Origin: Psychrobacter sp. UBA5136
GTDB taxonomy: Bacteria > Pseudomonadota > Gammaproteobacteria > Pseudomonadales > Moraxellaceae
NCBI RefSeq assembly: GCF_002414005.1
Contig: NZ_DHYG01000054.1
Coordinates: 44,471 to 108,470 of the forward strand
DNA: 64,000 nucleotides
Reading direction: 5' to 3'
The notes beneath the pieces were generated by a model. The model made no database searches. It had not been told where the DNA came from and worked only from the letters and a program-made list of their open reading frames with translations. Below are positions 47,864-58,932 of the stretch, piece after piece. The first letter of the stretch is position 1, and every line of letters starts with the position of its first letter. The position numbers and the translations under genes are program-made.

Positions 47864-47926
47864 AGGCGTTTTTTAAAGATGAAGCCAACAATAAAGCTGT
47901 TCCTTTAAAATGGTTCTTTTATACTG

Positions 47927-47954
47927 ACGCCCGCCATTGTGCGGGCGTTTTTTT
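47927..47954 (+). terminator. Terminator after argH
   Basis: ACGCCCGC pairs perfectly with GCGGGCGT around a 6-base loop and is followed by seven T. Confidence 0.9.
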
Positions 47955-48105
47955 ACCCTCGCTAATGTTTGCCATCACCGCATAGACTTGATGTTACCTT
48001 CTCTACACCTGATATCCTTGGCTAAATCTTCTAAGACCGTTATTATAGATAGATACCAATATTTGATTGAATCATTTACCTAATATAATGCATCAGGAGT
48101 ATCTC

Positions 48106-48396
48106 ATGACCGAAACTTTTAATCCACAAGCCAACACCGTGTTTTGCCGCAAATATAAGCAAGAATTGCCAAAAATGCCGCATCCACCTTTTCCTAATAA
48201 AAAAGGTCAAGAACTGCAAGAAACCGTCTCCGACAAAGCGTGGAAAGAATGGCTTGAGCAGCAGACCATGCTAATTAATGAAAATCATCTCAGCATGATG
48301 GACCCTGAAGCCAAGAAATTTTTAACCGAGCAACGTGAGAAGTTTTTGGACAACGAAGACTACGAGCGCGCGCAGGGCTGGACGCCAGAAAAATAA
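48106..48396 (+). CDS. yggX: Fe(II)-trafficking / oxidative damage protection protein YggX
   Basis: A 96-residue YggX protein, linked to protection of Fe-S enzymes and iron handling. It has the conserved cysteine in [14 protein letters not shown], then [25 protein letters not shown] and the C-terminal RKFL-type helix (here [17 protein letters not shown]). The start at 48106 has CAGGAG eight bases upstream; the earlier in-frame start would add 13 non-family residues. It is a single gene. Confidence 0.94.
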   Translation: MTETFNPQANTVFCRKYKQELPKMPHPPFPNKKGQELQETVSDKAWKEWLEQQTMLINENHLSMMDPEAKKFLTEQREKFLDNEDYERAQGWTPEK

Positions 48397-48480
48397 TGCG
48401 CATGACGATTGTCGGTTTTAAAAAAACATTCGTTAACTTAGAAATTCATACTTAACTATCAACTATTAAATGTCAAATGT

Positions 48481-48533
48481 CTAGGGCTGTACTCATTTAG
48501 ATGTTCATCGCTTGAATTGAGGATATGCCCTAG
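48481..48533. repeat. 53-bp inverted-repeat element, copy 2 (upstream of the thiC riboswitch)
   Basis: Left arm CTAGGGCTGTACTCATTT and right arm AATTGAGGATATGCCCTAG are imperfectly complementary. The arms and the internal CATCGCTTGA match the element at 38827-38893, which has a longer centre. It ends about 50 bases before the TPP aptamer and may lie in or next to the thiC promoter. Confidence 0.65.
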
Positions 48534-48581
48534 GCATCACCCTTATAGTTTGCTAGTATGAGACTGATTTACAACACTGAC

Positions 48582-48688
48582 AGACTCGGGGTGCGGTGTA
48601 TTAAAGCTTACTTTATAAGCTTTTACTACATTCGCTGAGAGATCACCCGCCGAACCTGATGCGGTTAGTACCGACGCAGGGAAGTCTT
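48582..48688 (+). promoter_or_regulatory. TPP riboswitch (THI element)
   Basis: All conserved blocks of the thiamine pyrophosphate aptamer are present in order: CTCGGGGTGC, a variable P3-like stem with AAGCTTA/TAAGCTT, GCTGAGAGATCACCC, CGAACCTGAT and GGTTAGTACCGACGCAGGGA. It lies upstream of thiC, a classical target, and should reduce thiC expression when TPP is plentiful. Confidence 0.95.
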
Positions 48689-48705
48689 AAGCCTATGTTC
48701 TATAT

Positions 48706-48733
48706 ACAAAGGGCGCGCAGAAATGCCTTTTTA
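48706..48733 (+). terminator. Candidate riboswitch-controlled terminator
   Basis: Shortly after the TPP aptamer, AAAGGGC can pair with GCCTTTT (one bulged G) around a loop of about ten bases, followed by TTTTTAT. It is placed correctly to be the expression platform, though the stem is short and about 230 bases of leader remain before thiC. Confidence 0.4.
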
Positions 48734-48879
48734 TGTTTGCCGATATTTTATATTCAATAGCGTTTTACGCTACTGTATGGCAATCAATAAAAAGCTGCGC
48801 CTATCAATTATCTAAAAAATTGCGTTAGATTGAGTTTTTATTAAATTTGAACTTAATAATACGTGCAGTTGATGATTGA

Positions 48880-51036
<2,157 letters not shown>

Positions 51037-51060
51037 GCGATTCACCTTAACCCTTAACGT

Positions 51061-51096
51061 ACAAAAAAGCGCTACTCATCAGTAGCGCTTTTTTAC
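51061..51096. terminator. Bidirectional terminator between thiC and the aldolase gene
   Basis: AAAAAAGCGCTACT pairs with AGTAGCGCTTTTTT around a 4-base loop, with T runs on both strands. Confidence 0.93.
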
Positions 51097-51127
51097 TGCA
51101 AACTGTTTTATCTCAACAGCAGATTAA

Positions 51128-52018
51128 TTAAATCCTTGACGCTTCATAAATCTCTTTAATAGAAGTATTAATCGTATCAGCAAACTCTGCATCGTTTTGT
51201 TGCTTGCTTAAACCTTCGGTAAAGGCGCGTGAGAAGCTAGCAATCATGCCTGGGTTTTGCTTCAATTTTTCGCAGGCGTCATGACGACTATAACCACCAG
51301 ATAGCGCCACCACTTTTAGCACCTTTGGATGGTCGATAAGTTCTTGATAAAATCCGGCTTCTTCCGGCAAGGTCAGTTTTAGCATCACTTGATGATCATC
51401 GTCTAAATAATCAAGGTTGTGCAAAATACTGGTTTTAAGGATGATTTCACAGTCATGTTTTTTGCTACTGTTGATATCCACTTCTGGCTCAACGATGGGC
51501 ATAAAACCTTCGGAGAGGATTTGTTTGGCCACGTCAAACTGCTGCTGAACGACAAGCTCGATACCATCGACATTTGGCTCATAGATGACTGAGCGCATTT
51601 TGGTGCCAAAGATGGGATAGTTTTTTGCCTTGTCTAATAATAAGCTGAGATTTGGCATCGGGCGCATGGCCTGAACGCCGTTCATATGCTCAGCCAACCC
51701 CTTATCTACCTTTAAAAACGGCACGATGTTTTTGTCTTCCCAGAGATAATTCGCCGTCGGTTTGCCGTTGACTTCGCGCTCCATGGTATCTTCAAATAAA
51801 ATCGCCCCAAGCACCCGCTCACTATCAAAGCAGTCGCACGTCATGATACGGGCGCGCATCTCATGCACCAAGTCAAACATCGCTTCATCGTTATCATAAG
51901 CATCGCCGCTAACGCCGTAGTTTTCTAGCGCTTTTGGCGTACTACCACCACTTTGATCAAGCGCGGCGATAAATCCTGAACCATTTTTTATACGCTGTAG
52001 TTGTTTTTCGTATTCCAT
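51128..52018 (-). CDS. Fructose-bisphosphate aldolase, class I
   Basis: A 296-residue Schiff-base aldolase of the bacterial class I type (similar to the Staphylococcus Fda). Seen are the N-terminal GSGFIAALDQSGGSTPKAL, SERVLGAILFEDTM, VPFLKVDKGLAEH, PIVEPEVDI and VVALSGGYSRHDAC. It cleaves fructose 1,6-bisphosphate to triose phosphates without a metal ion. It is not in an operon with other glycolytic genes here. Other aldolases may exist elsewhere in the genome. Confidence 0.93.
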   Translation of the reverse strand: MEYEKQLQRIKNGSGFIAALDQSGGSTPKALENYGVSGDAYDNDEAMFDLVHEMRARIMTCDCFDSERVLGAILFEDTMEREVNGKPTANYLWEDKNIVPFLKVDKGLAEHMNGVQAMRPMPNLSLLLDKAKNYPIFGTKMRSVIYEPNVDGIELVVQQQFDVAKQILSEGFMPIVEPEVDINSSKKHDCEIILKTSILHNLDYLDDDHQVMLKLTLPEEAGFYQELIDHPKVLKVVALSGGYSRHDACEKLKQNPGMIASFSRAFTEGLSKQQNDAEFADTINTSIKEIYEASRI

Positions 52019-52178
52019 TGAATGGGTATCCTATCCTGATTAATAAGGGACAAACGTTATTATAATAAGTCAATCAGCCCTCGATAACATGAGCCTGATT
52101 ATAAGTTACCTTATCATAGGACATAGCGCGTGCCTATTGCTGATAAGTTAAAATTTCGCGCATTGAAAAGTAGCCAGA

Positions 52179-53027
52179 TTAAAGTAAAAACAATACCGCC
52201 ACACAGCCAATGGCTAATAATAAACCGAGCATATTGACGCGGTTAAGTCGCTCTTTAAACACGCCAACCCCGATCAAAGTTGCCACCACAATCACGCCGA
52301 CGTTCATACCTGTAAAGACGATACTTGGCGACTCAGACAAGACTTGATGGGCGCGCACATAAGCATAAATGTTGCCCATATTGAGCGCGCCAAGCAGCAA
52401 TCCTGCGCCAAAGGCACTACCCTGCCAGCGTACGCGCGTGCTAAGTAAGTAAACAAACAGTAGCAATCCTGCCAGCCCAAAGGTCACAAACAAGGTTAAA
52501 GGAAAAGCCGCACCTTGCTTGGCAACTTGTTTAAATAAAATATCAATCACGCCATAACCCAGCCAAACGCCAAACAGCCATAGCGGCGTCTGCTTTGCTT
52601 GGCTATTTATCAGCCCGTGCTGCGGACGATAAATCAGCGCGCCAAGGGCTAAAAACCCTAACAACAGACCAAATACACGCGTACCCGTCAGCACTTCGCC
52701 GAACAATAAAAAAGCAGCAACGATAGGAATGATAAGCGATAAACGCTGGGCGGCGTCGGTTGCCACCATACCGACCGATTCAATCGCCCGCCCAAGGAGG
52801 ATAAATACCGCCGGCAACAATACCCCAAGCGCAATAACAATGCCCCACGCGTGACCAAGGGCACTGATGCTACTGACATCGGGTTTTAATAACACCCACG
52901 TCAGTAAAAACGCCACCGGATAACCTGCCACGATGGTTTGGCGAATATCGATATTTTTTTGGCGCAGTATTTTTAAAAGTACGGAAACAGCGACGCTACA
53001 TAGCACCGCTATCGTTAAATATATCAT
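52179..53027 (-). CDS. EamA/DMT-family membrane transporter
   Basis: A 282-residue protein made almost wholly of hydrophobic helices (about nine to ten), with the internal duplication expected of the drug/metabolite transporter superfamily: both halves end in a GEVL/KERL-type sequence (LLFGEVLTGTRVFGLLLGF and GVFKERLNRVNMLGLLLA). The substrate cannot be predicted. A good AAGGAT ribosome site precedes the start. It is divergent from the ABC exporter gene, with 292 bases between that show no other gene. Confidence 0.85.
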   Translation of the reverse strand: MIYLTIAVLCSVAVSVLLKILRQKNIDIRQTIVAGYPVAFLLTWVLLKPDVSSISALGHAWGIVIALGVLLPAVFILLGRAIESVGMVATDAAQRLSLIIPIVAAFLLFGEVLTGTRVFGLLLGFLALGALIYRPQHGLINSQAKQTPLWLFGVWLGYGVIDILFKQVAKQGAAFPLTLFVTFGLAGLLLFVYLLSTRVRWQGSAFGAGLLLGALNMGNIYAYVRAHQVLSESPSIVFTGMNVGVIVVATLIGVGVFKERLNRVNMLGLLLAIGCVAVLFLL

Positions 53028-53319
53028 TAACTTTATCCTTGTGAAGCCGCAGCTTTGCGTATTTATTTTAAATTCTCAATTTTTTAATCATTATGATCAG
53101 ACGGTATTAAATAACACCAAACCTCAGAATGTAACAAAATATTTCTTTTACAGCAATCTAATTATTGTGCGCTGCATTTTTCAGCTTACAATTAGCATGC
53201 AGGCATGAGGATGAATTTTGTTAAAATAGCAAGCAATCCTAATAACAAAAGTAAAGATTCAAGATAGCGCTTGAGGGCGTTTGTCTTGGCGTACTGCTAT
53301 GAATGCTCTTTGACTGCCT

Positions 53320-55257
53320 ATGAACGCTTTATTTCGCTTTTTTGAAACCCGTCTGCCCGCCTTTCCTGACACGCCTATGCCGCTGCCCTCACCGCGCGAT
53401 GGCATGCTGAAGTTTATGTGGGCGTATACTAAAGGACTTCGCGGCTGGCTACTGCTGTTTATGATTTTGTCTGCGGGCATCGGTATCTACGAGGCGATGC
53501 TGTTTGCTTGGATTGGCAATATCGTCGATTGGCTTGGCGTTTATACCCCGCAAAATCTATGGGCGGAAAAAGGCGATATGCTGCTTATGATATTGGCGGT
53601 GCTGATTTTAAGTCCGTTCTGGATTGCCTTATCGTCATTTATACATTTTCAAACCTTGCAAGGTGTCTTTCCGATGCAGATGCGCTGGCGTTTTCATCAG
53701 CGCATGCTTGGGCAGTCGATGCAGTTTTATCAAGATGAATTCTCGGGCCGAGTTTCAGCCAAAGTGATGCAAACGGCGTTGGCGGTTCGCGATACCGTGA
53801 TGACGGTCACCGATATGTTTATGTACGTCGCCGTTTATTTTATTACTTCTGGCATTATTTTATTTAATTTAGACAGCTTGTTATTGATTCCATTTATTGT
53901 GTGGTTTGTTTTAGTGTGGCTGGCGATGTGGTACTTTATTCCCAAACTTAAGCAAACCGCGATTGTACAAGCCGATGCTCGCGCGTTAATGACGGGCCGC
54001 ATCACTGATGCGTATGCCAATATCATGACGGTCAAACTGTTTAGCCATTCGCGCCGTGAGCTTGATTATGCCAAAAACGCCATGGGACAGTTTTTAGGGA
54101 CTGTCCATGCGCAAATGCGCTGGGTCAGTTATTTAGAAGTATCTACCCACCTTATCAGTGTGATTTTGGTCAGCAGTACGGCGGGTATCGGGATTTATTT
54201 ATGGCAACAAAGCGCGGTTGGCGTTGGTGCGATTGCTGCCGCGACGGCGATGGCGCTGCGCTTAAACGGTCTGACGCGCTGGATTATGTGGCAAACTGCC
54301 AGCCTATTTGAAAGTATCGGCACGGTACAAGACGGTATGCGCACCTTGTCTGCCCCGCAAACCATCGTTGATAAGCCGAACGCTTCTGTACTTACAGTCA
54401 GCGAGGGTCGTATCGTTTTCGACCATGTTGATTTTAGTTATGAGGGCGAAGACAATGACACAGGCTTAAATGCTCACTTAGCAGGCAAGCGCCTTGATGA
54501 CGTTACGGTAAACGGCACTGATGCAGCAGACGGGGATGCACACACCAAGCTGCTGGATGATTTTTATTTAGATATCAAACCGGGAGAAAAAATCGGATTG
54601 GTTGGGCGCTCGGGCGCTGGTAAATCCACCTTGGTTAATTTGCTGTTGCGCTTTTTTGATGTTGATAAAGGTAAAATCTATATCGATGGGCAGGCGATTG
54701 ATGAAGTCACCCAAGAGTCGCTGCGTCAGCAAATTGGTATGGTCACCCAAGATACGTCACTATTGCATCGCACCGTCCGTGAAAACATCGCTTATGGTCG
54801 TCCTGACGCTACCGATGAAGAAATCATCACAGCAGCCAAACAAGCGCAAGCATGGGATTTTATTAAAGACTTATACGATGACAAAGGCAATACCGGACTT
54901 GATACCCAAGTCGGTGAGCGCGGTGTTAAGCTATCCGGCGGTCAACGTCAGCGCATTGCTATCTCACGCGTCATGCTTAAAAACGCCCCGATTTTACTAC
55001 TCGATGAAGCAACCAGTGCGCTTGATTCTGAGATTGAATTTGCCATTACCGAGAGCCTAAACGACATCATGACCGGCAAAACCGTGATTGCCATTGCCCA
55101 TAGATTATCAACCATTGCTGCGCTTGATAGACTGGTGGTCATGGATAAAGGCCGTATCATTGAGCAAGGCAGTCATGATGAACTATTGGCGTTAAATGGC
55201 GTCTATGCCCGCTTATGGCAGCGTCAAAGTGGCGGCTTCTTAGGTGAAGACAGTTAA
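53320..55257 (+). CDS. ABC exporter, fused permease and ATPase
   Basis: A 645-residue half-transporter: six transmembrane segments (about 45-330) followed by an ATPase domain with Walker A GLVGRSGAGKSTLV, Q-loop VTQDTSLLHRTVREN, signature LSGGQRQRIAISR, Walker B PILLLDEATSALD and the H-loop IAHRLST. It belongs to the MsbA/MdlB-like exporter group and should work as a homodimer in the inner membrane. A polar insertion of about 30 residues (Asn/Asp/Gly/Ala) precedes Walker A. Substrate unknown. An alpha/beta hydrolase gene follows after 72 bases. Confidence 0.92.
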   Translation: MNALFRFFETRLPAFPDTPMPLPSPRDGMLKFMWAYTKGLRGWLLLFMILSAGIGIYEAMLFAWIGNIVDWLGVYTPQNLWAEKGDMLLMILAVLILSPFWIALSSFIHFQTLQGVFPMQMRWRFHQRMLGQSMQFYQDEFSGRVSAKVMQTALAVRDTVMTVTDMFMYVAVYFITSGIILFNLDSLLLIPFIVWFVLVWLAMWYFIPKLKQTAIVQADARALMTGRITDAYANIMTVKLFSHSRRELDYAKNAMGQFLGTVHAQMRWVSYLEVSTHLISVILVSSTAGIGIYLWQQSAVGVGAIAAATAMALRLNGLTRWIMWQTASLFESIGTVQDGMRTLSAPQTIVDKPNASVLTVSEGRIVFDHVDFSYEGEDNDTGLNAHLAGKRLDDVTVNGTDAADGDAHTKLLDDFYLDIKPGEKIGLVGRSGAGKSTLVNLLLRFFDVDKGKIYIDGQAIDEVTQESLRQQIGMVTQDTSLLHRTVRENIAYGRPDATDEEIITAAKQAQAWDFIKDLYDDKGNTGLDTQVGERGVKLSGGQRQRIAISRVMLKNAPILLLDEATSALDSEIEFAITESLNDIMTGKTVIAIAHRLSTIAALDRLVVMDKGRIIEQGSHDELLALNGVYARLWQRQSGGFLGEDS

Positions 55258-55329
55258 TTGTTAATTGCAAAGTAAAAATAGAATTTAAAAATAACGGTTA
55301 AAAAACCGCCACAAGGAAGTGTCATTTTT

Positions 55330-56232
55330 ATGGAAGCATTTACCAAGCGTATTGATATCGATGGCAAGCAAGCGCGCTATTATGACTTGCAGACGTTAAA
55401 TCAAGCAAACAATCAAGCCGCCCAATCAAACAACCATAAGCGTCCGCCTGCCCATTTTTATGGCGGTAACAGCTTTACCCTTGGTACTTATACGCCATTG
55501 TTAACTGAACTGGCAACCGAGTTTGATTTATCTGCGCTGGCATTACGCGGCTATTGGTATGATAAACCGCAAGGTCAGCGCTTAACGCGCGAGCAAGATG
55601 CCGATTTATTGATTGAGTTTTTAGACAAAACCCAAGACGCGCCTATCGTTGGTATCGGCCATTCGCAAGGTGCTACTGCCACCGCCATGGCAGCAGCGAA
55701 ACGTCCCGATTTATTCTCTCAGTTATATCTTATCGAGCCTGTGACCTTTACTAAAAAACAAGCCACACTTTACAACTTGCTACCGCGCAAGATGCTATTG
55801 AACCGAGAACCCTTTAAAAGCACCTTGGCTAAGCAATCTACGTGGGCAAGTATTGATGATTATTATGAGCATTTGCGCGCGCAGCGGGCTTATAAACGCA
55901 TCAGTGATGAGCACTTAAAAGTATTTGCTGAGCAAAGTTTGACGGTCAATAACAATGGTGGTTATGAGTTAATGTTTGCCCCCGAGCAAGAGCTTGCCAA
56001 TTATTTTGGTGCGCCCCACATTGATGCCGCGCTAAAAAAACTGCGCTGCCCTTATACCTTAATTACGGGCAAACCGACTTTGTTTATCAATGATAAAGTA
56101 CGTAAACAGTGGCAAAAATTTGTCCCTGCTGACCGAATTATCTCTTTGTCAGACTACGGTCATCTCTTGCCAATGGAGGCGCCCAAATTGTGCGCGCAAA
56201 TTATCAATGAAGATTATAAAAGCCGTAAATAA
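55330..56232 (+). CDS. Alpha/beta hydrolase
   Basis: A 300-residue alpha/beta hydrolase with the nucleophile elbow GHSQG (S112) in IVGIGHSQGATATAMAA, an oxyanion element FYGGNSF (about 43-49) and a late histidine in SLSDYGHLLPMEAP as the likely catalytic base. No signal peptide. The substrate is not predictable. It lies between an ABC exporter and an AlkB-like gene, 72 and 32 bases away, and may be co-transcribed with them. The AAGGAAG ribosome site is strong. Confidence 0.88.
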   Translation: MEAFTKRIDIDGKQARYYDLQTLNQANNQAAQSNNHKRPPAHFYGGNSFTLGTYTPLLTELATEFDLSALALRGYWYDKPQGQRLTREQDADLLIEFLDKTQDAPIVGIGHSQGATATAMAAAKRPDLFSQLYLIEPVTFTKKQATLYNLLPRKMLLNREPFKSTLAKQSTWASIDDYYEHLRAQRAYKRISDEHLKVFAEQSLTVNNNGGYELMFAPEQELANYFGAPHIDAALKKLRCPYTLITGKPTLFINDKVRKQWQKFVPADRIISLSDYGHLLPMEAPKLCAQIINEDYKSRK

Positions 56233-56264
56233 GCTGAGCTATTTGCGCGATGAGAGAGTAAGCA

Positions 56265-56879
56265 ATGACCGACCTTTTTGCGCCTACGCCGACCGATAAT
56301 TTATTGCCTTACGACGGTAAGGTAAATGACTTAGGCATCGTGATCGATTACCCAAGCGCCTTATATTATGCCCTATTAACGACGCTACCTTGGCAATCTG
56401 ATATCGTGACCTTGTTTGGTAAAACCCATGTCACCACTCGGCAAATAGTATGGATGGGCGACAGCGCTGCCAGCTATCAATATTCTGGTCACACGCGGCA
56501 AGCCATTGCATGGACGGATTCTGTGTTTCATGTGAAACATCATATTGAACAACAACTAGCAAAAATCGGTATCAATACCAACTTTAATTCTTGCCTGCTC
56601 AACTACTATCCATCTGGCGATGAGGGTATGGGCTATCACGCGGACGATGAAAAGGAACTTGGTCATCAGCCAATTATTGCTTCTTTGTCACTTGGAGCAA
56701 CGCGCAAGTTTGTCTTTAAGCATAAAAAAACTCAAGATAAAGTCGAGCTTTACCTTGAGTCCGGTCAGCTTATCGTCATGCATGGCGATACGCAAAAGTT
56801 TTGGAAGCATACCGTCACTAAGACAAAAACAGTTTTAGACGGTCGTATTAGCCTGACCTTTAGAAAGATGAGCCATTAG
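56265..56879 (+). CDS. AlkB-like 2-oxoglutarate/Fe(II) dioxygenase (ALKBH2-type)
   Basis: A 204-residue dioxygenase with all active-site residues: NYYPSGDEGMGYHADDEKEL (Fe ligands H125 and D127), third ligand H182 in QKFWKHTV, and R194/R200 in GRISLTFR for 2-oxoglutarate and substrate. It is closer in pattern to ALKBH2/3-like DNA repair enzymes than to E. coli AlkB. It likely removes alkyl groups from 1-methyladenine and 3-methylcytosine. It is the third gene of the ABC-hydrolase-AlkB run. Confidence 0.88.
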   Translation: MTDLFAPTPTDNLLPYDGKVNDLGIVIDYPSALYYALLTTLPWQSDIVTLFGKTHVTTRQIVWMGDSAASYQYSGHTRQAIAWTDSVFHVKHHIEQQLAKIGINTNFNSCLLNYYPSGDEGMGYHADDEKELGHQPIIASLSLGATRKFVFKHKKTQDKVELYLESGQLIVMHGDTQKFWKHTVTKTKTVLDGRISLTFRKMSH

Positions 56880-56914
56880 AAAAACACATTTTTATCTATT
56901 CTAAGGGCTTACTT

Positions 56915-57913
56915 TTACTGGGCAACTTTTAATACAATCTTGCCAAAGGTATCGCCTTTTTCCAGCTCGCGGTGCGCGGCGACCACTTCGGACAATGGAT
57001 AGGTTTGCTGAATTTGCAAAGTCAGCTTGCCAGCAGCGATGTCTTGTAAAACTGTTGCCATATCCTGACCATTTGGCTGCACCGCATAACCATCAACGCT
57101 TAAGTCTTTATCGCTACCGGCATCTTTTAGTTTATCCACCCAAATCGTTGGTAGTACTTTGACGCGGCCACCAGATTTGAGCACGCTTAATGCGCGCACG
57201 CCTGCATCGTCACCGACCAAATCCATTAGCACGTCGGCTTGCAAATCAGGGAAATCTTCATCTTTGGTATAATCAATCCAGCCTGCTAGCTTACTTTTAT
57301 CTATCAAATCGTCAAGTTTGGCATATTTTTCTGGCGAGCAAATAACCGTGACTTTTATATTATCTGACGTCACCTTTTTCATTAAAAACTGAATGGCCAA
57401 ATGACCAACGCCGCCCGCTGGCGCGTTTATCACCACGTGCTCAGCGTTTTTAATGTCGGCAAATTCTACAAACTGTAGCGCCGTTTGGCCGATACAGGGC
57501 AGTGCTCCTGCCTGCTCTAATGTCACCGCCTGTGGTACTTCTGCCAGTAAATCACCGTCAACCGCCACGTATTCAGCGTAGCAGCTGCCATCAAAACTAA
57601 GGGCAGCAACGTTATCACCGAGCGCAAATTTATTACTATTGGTTTTGACCACCGTCCCTGCGACATCAAAACCTAAAATGGCTGGCTCGTCCTTGGCAAA
57701 TTTATTTTTTTGAATGGCATCAGCGCCCCAGCCTTTACCTTGACGGGTTTTATAATCGACCGGATTGATACCCGCATACGCGACTTTAATTAATACCTGA
57801 TTATCCGTTAAGTCAGGAATAGCCACGCCGTCTTGATACTTCATCACGTCAGGCTCGCCAAACTCACGGATTAATACGGCGTGCTGCGTCGTTGGTAGTT
57901 GTCTATCAGACAT
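56915..57913 (-). CDS. NADP-dependent zinc-free alcohol dehydrogenase-family oxidoreductase (quinone oxidoreductase-like)
   Basis: A 332-residue member of the medium-chain dehydrogenase family. The GroES-like half contains VLIKVAYAGINPVDYKTRQG and GFDVAGTV; the nucleotide-binding half has INAPAGGVGHLAIQFL (an AxxGxxG loop) and the C-terminal ending FGKIVLKV. Structural and catalytic zinc ligands are absent, as in quinone oxidoreductases. The substrate is unknown, probably an enone or quinone. It is convergent with the AlkB-like gene. Confidence 0.88.
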   Translation of the reverse strand: MSDRQLPTTQHAVLIREFGEPDVMKYQDGVAIPDLTDNQVLIKVAYAGINPVDYKTRQGKGWGADAIQKNKFAKDEPAILGFDVAGTVVKTNSNKFALGDNVAALSFDGSCYAEYVAVDGDLLAEVPQAVTLEQAGALPCIGQTALQFVEFADIKNAEHVVINAPAGGVGHLAIQFLMKKVTSDNIKVTVICSPEKYAKLDDLIDKSKLAGWIDYTKDEDFPDLQADVLMDLVGDDAGVRALSVLKSGGRVKVLPTIWVDKLKDAGSDKDLSVDGYAVQPNGQDMATVLQDIAAGKLTLQIQQTYPLSEVVAAHRELEKGDTFGKIVLKVAQ

Positions 57914-57988
57914 ACTTTATTCTCCTTGTATTATTCGCATACCTTTTTTTAGTTAATTTACAGACTTTTTAATTATGAACAAATCATT

Positions 57989-58762
57989 TTATGGCAGTGT
58001 CAATTCTGCACTTAACGGCAGATGATCTGACAGCGTTGACCAAGGCTTACCCGTGTGCACCCAAGCATCCTTTACCCTTAAGTTGCGCACATAAATACGA
58101 TCTAAGCTTAATACGGGTAGCTTTGCTGGAAAGGTCGGTAGCAATTTGCCATGGCAATGTCTAAAGGCTTCGGTCATACCCAAGCTTGACGCGAGCCTGT
58201 CACAAGACATTTTTTTCCAGTCGTTGAAATCACCTGCTAAAATCAGCGGCTGATCGGCAGCAATCTCATTGCGCACATAATTGGAGATGGCTTCGTATTG
58301 TTTGATACGGTCGCGCTCAAAGAGATTTAAATGAGCGCATAACACCACCACAGGCATTTCCCACCCTAGCGGCTGCACTTCACAGTGCAAGACACCGCGC
58401 TGCTCAAGCTTATTGACCGTGATATTGACGTTGTGTTTTGGGTCTAGAGGAAAGCGGCTGAGTACCGCATTGCCATGATGACCGTTTTCATATTCTGAGT
58501 TTTTGCCATAGCTGTTTTGCAGTTGCAGATATTCACCAAACCATTCATGCTGCGATTGGTCAGGATATTCGTTGTATTGCAAATTACGCTTGAGATTTTG
58601 ACCTTGTACTTCTTGCAAGCAAAGGATGTCTGAGCCAATGATATCAAGCGCTTGGGCGATGCCTTGTATCTTGACTTGGCGATTCATCGGCGACATGCCT
58701 TTATGAATGTTGTAGCTGGTTAAGACAAAAGAGGTGGTATTAGTCATAAATGTATCAGTCAT
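57989..58762 (-). CDS. Endonuclease/exonuclease/phosphatase (EEP) family protein
   Basis: An EEP-fold protein of about 257 residues with the metal and catalytic residues: SYNIHKG at the start, LCLQEVQG (metal-binding Glu), GNAVLSRFPL, AGDFNDWKK (catalytic Asp and Asn) and TLSDHLPLSAEL (SDH motif) near the end. The family includes DNA repair nucleases and phosphodiesterases; the substrate is open. Several start codons lie close together (58765, 58762 and 58747). Confidence 0.87.
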   Translation of the reverse strand: MTDTFMTNTTSFVLTSYNIHKGMSPMNRQVKIQGIAQALDIIGSDILCLQEVQGQNLKRNLQYNEYPDQSQHEWFGEYLQLQNSYGKNSEYENGHHGNAVLSRFPLDPKHNVNITVNKLEQRGVLHCEVQPLGWEMPVVVLCAHLNLFERDRIKQYEAISNYVRNEIAADQPLILAGDFNDWKKMSCDRLASSLGMTEAFRHCHGKLLPTFPAKLPVLSLDRIYVRNLRVKDAWVHTGKPWSTLSDHLPLSAELTLP

Positions 58763-58833
58763 CAACTCAGTATTGTGAGAGTAAAGTTGGGGAGCGCTTT
58801 ATTAAAACCTATTTCAATATAAAAATATCAGTA

Positions 58834-58868
58834 TAAAAAAGAGCATTGATTCATCTCGAACCAATGCC
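58834..58868 (-). terminator. Terminator downstream of the Balon gene
   Basis: On the minus strand GCATTGGTTC pairs with GAATCAATGC (one G-T wobble) around a 5-base loop, followed by six T. It lies about 65 bases after the Balon-type stop codon. Confidence 0.85.
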
Positions 58869-58932
58869 CCATATTATACCTATGCCGTAACGATGGCTAA
58901 TTCATTAACAAATATCAGCAATCAGCAATCGA

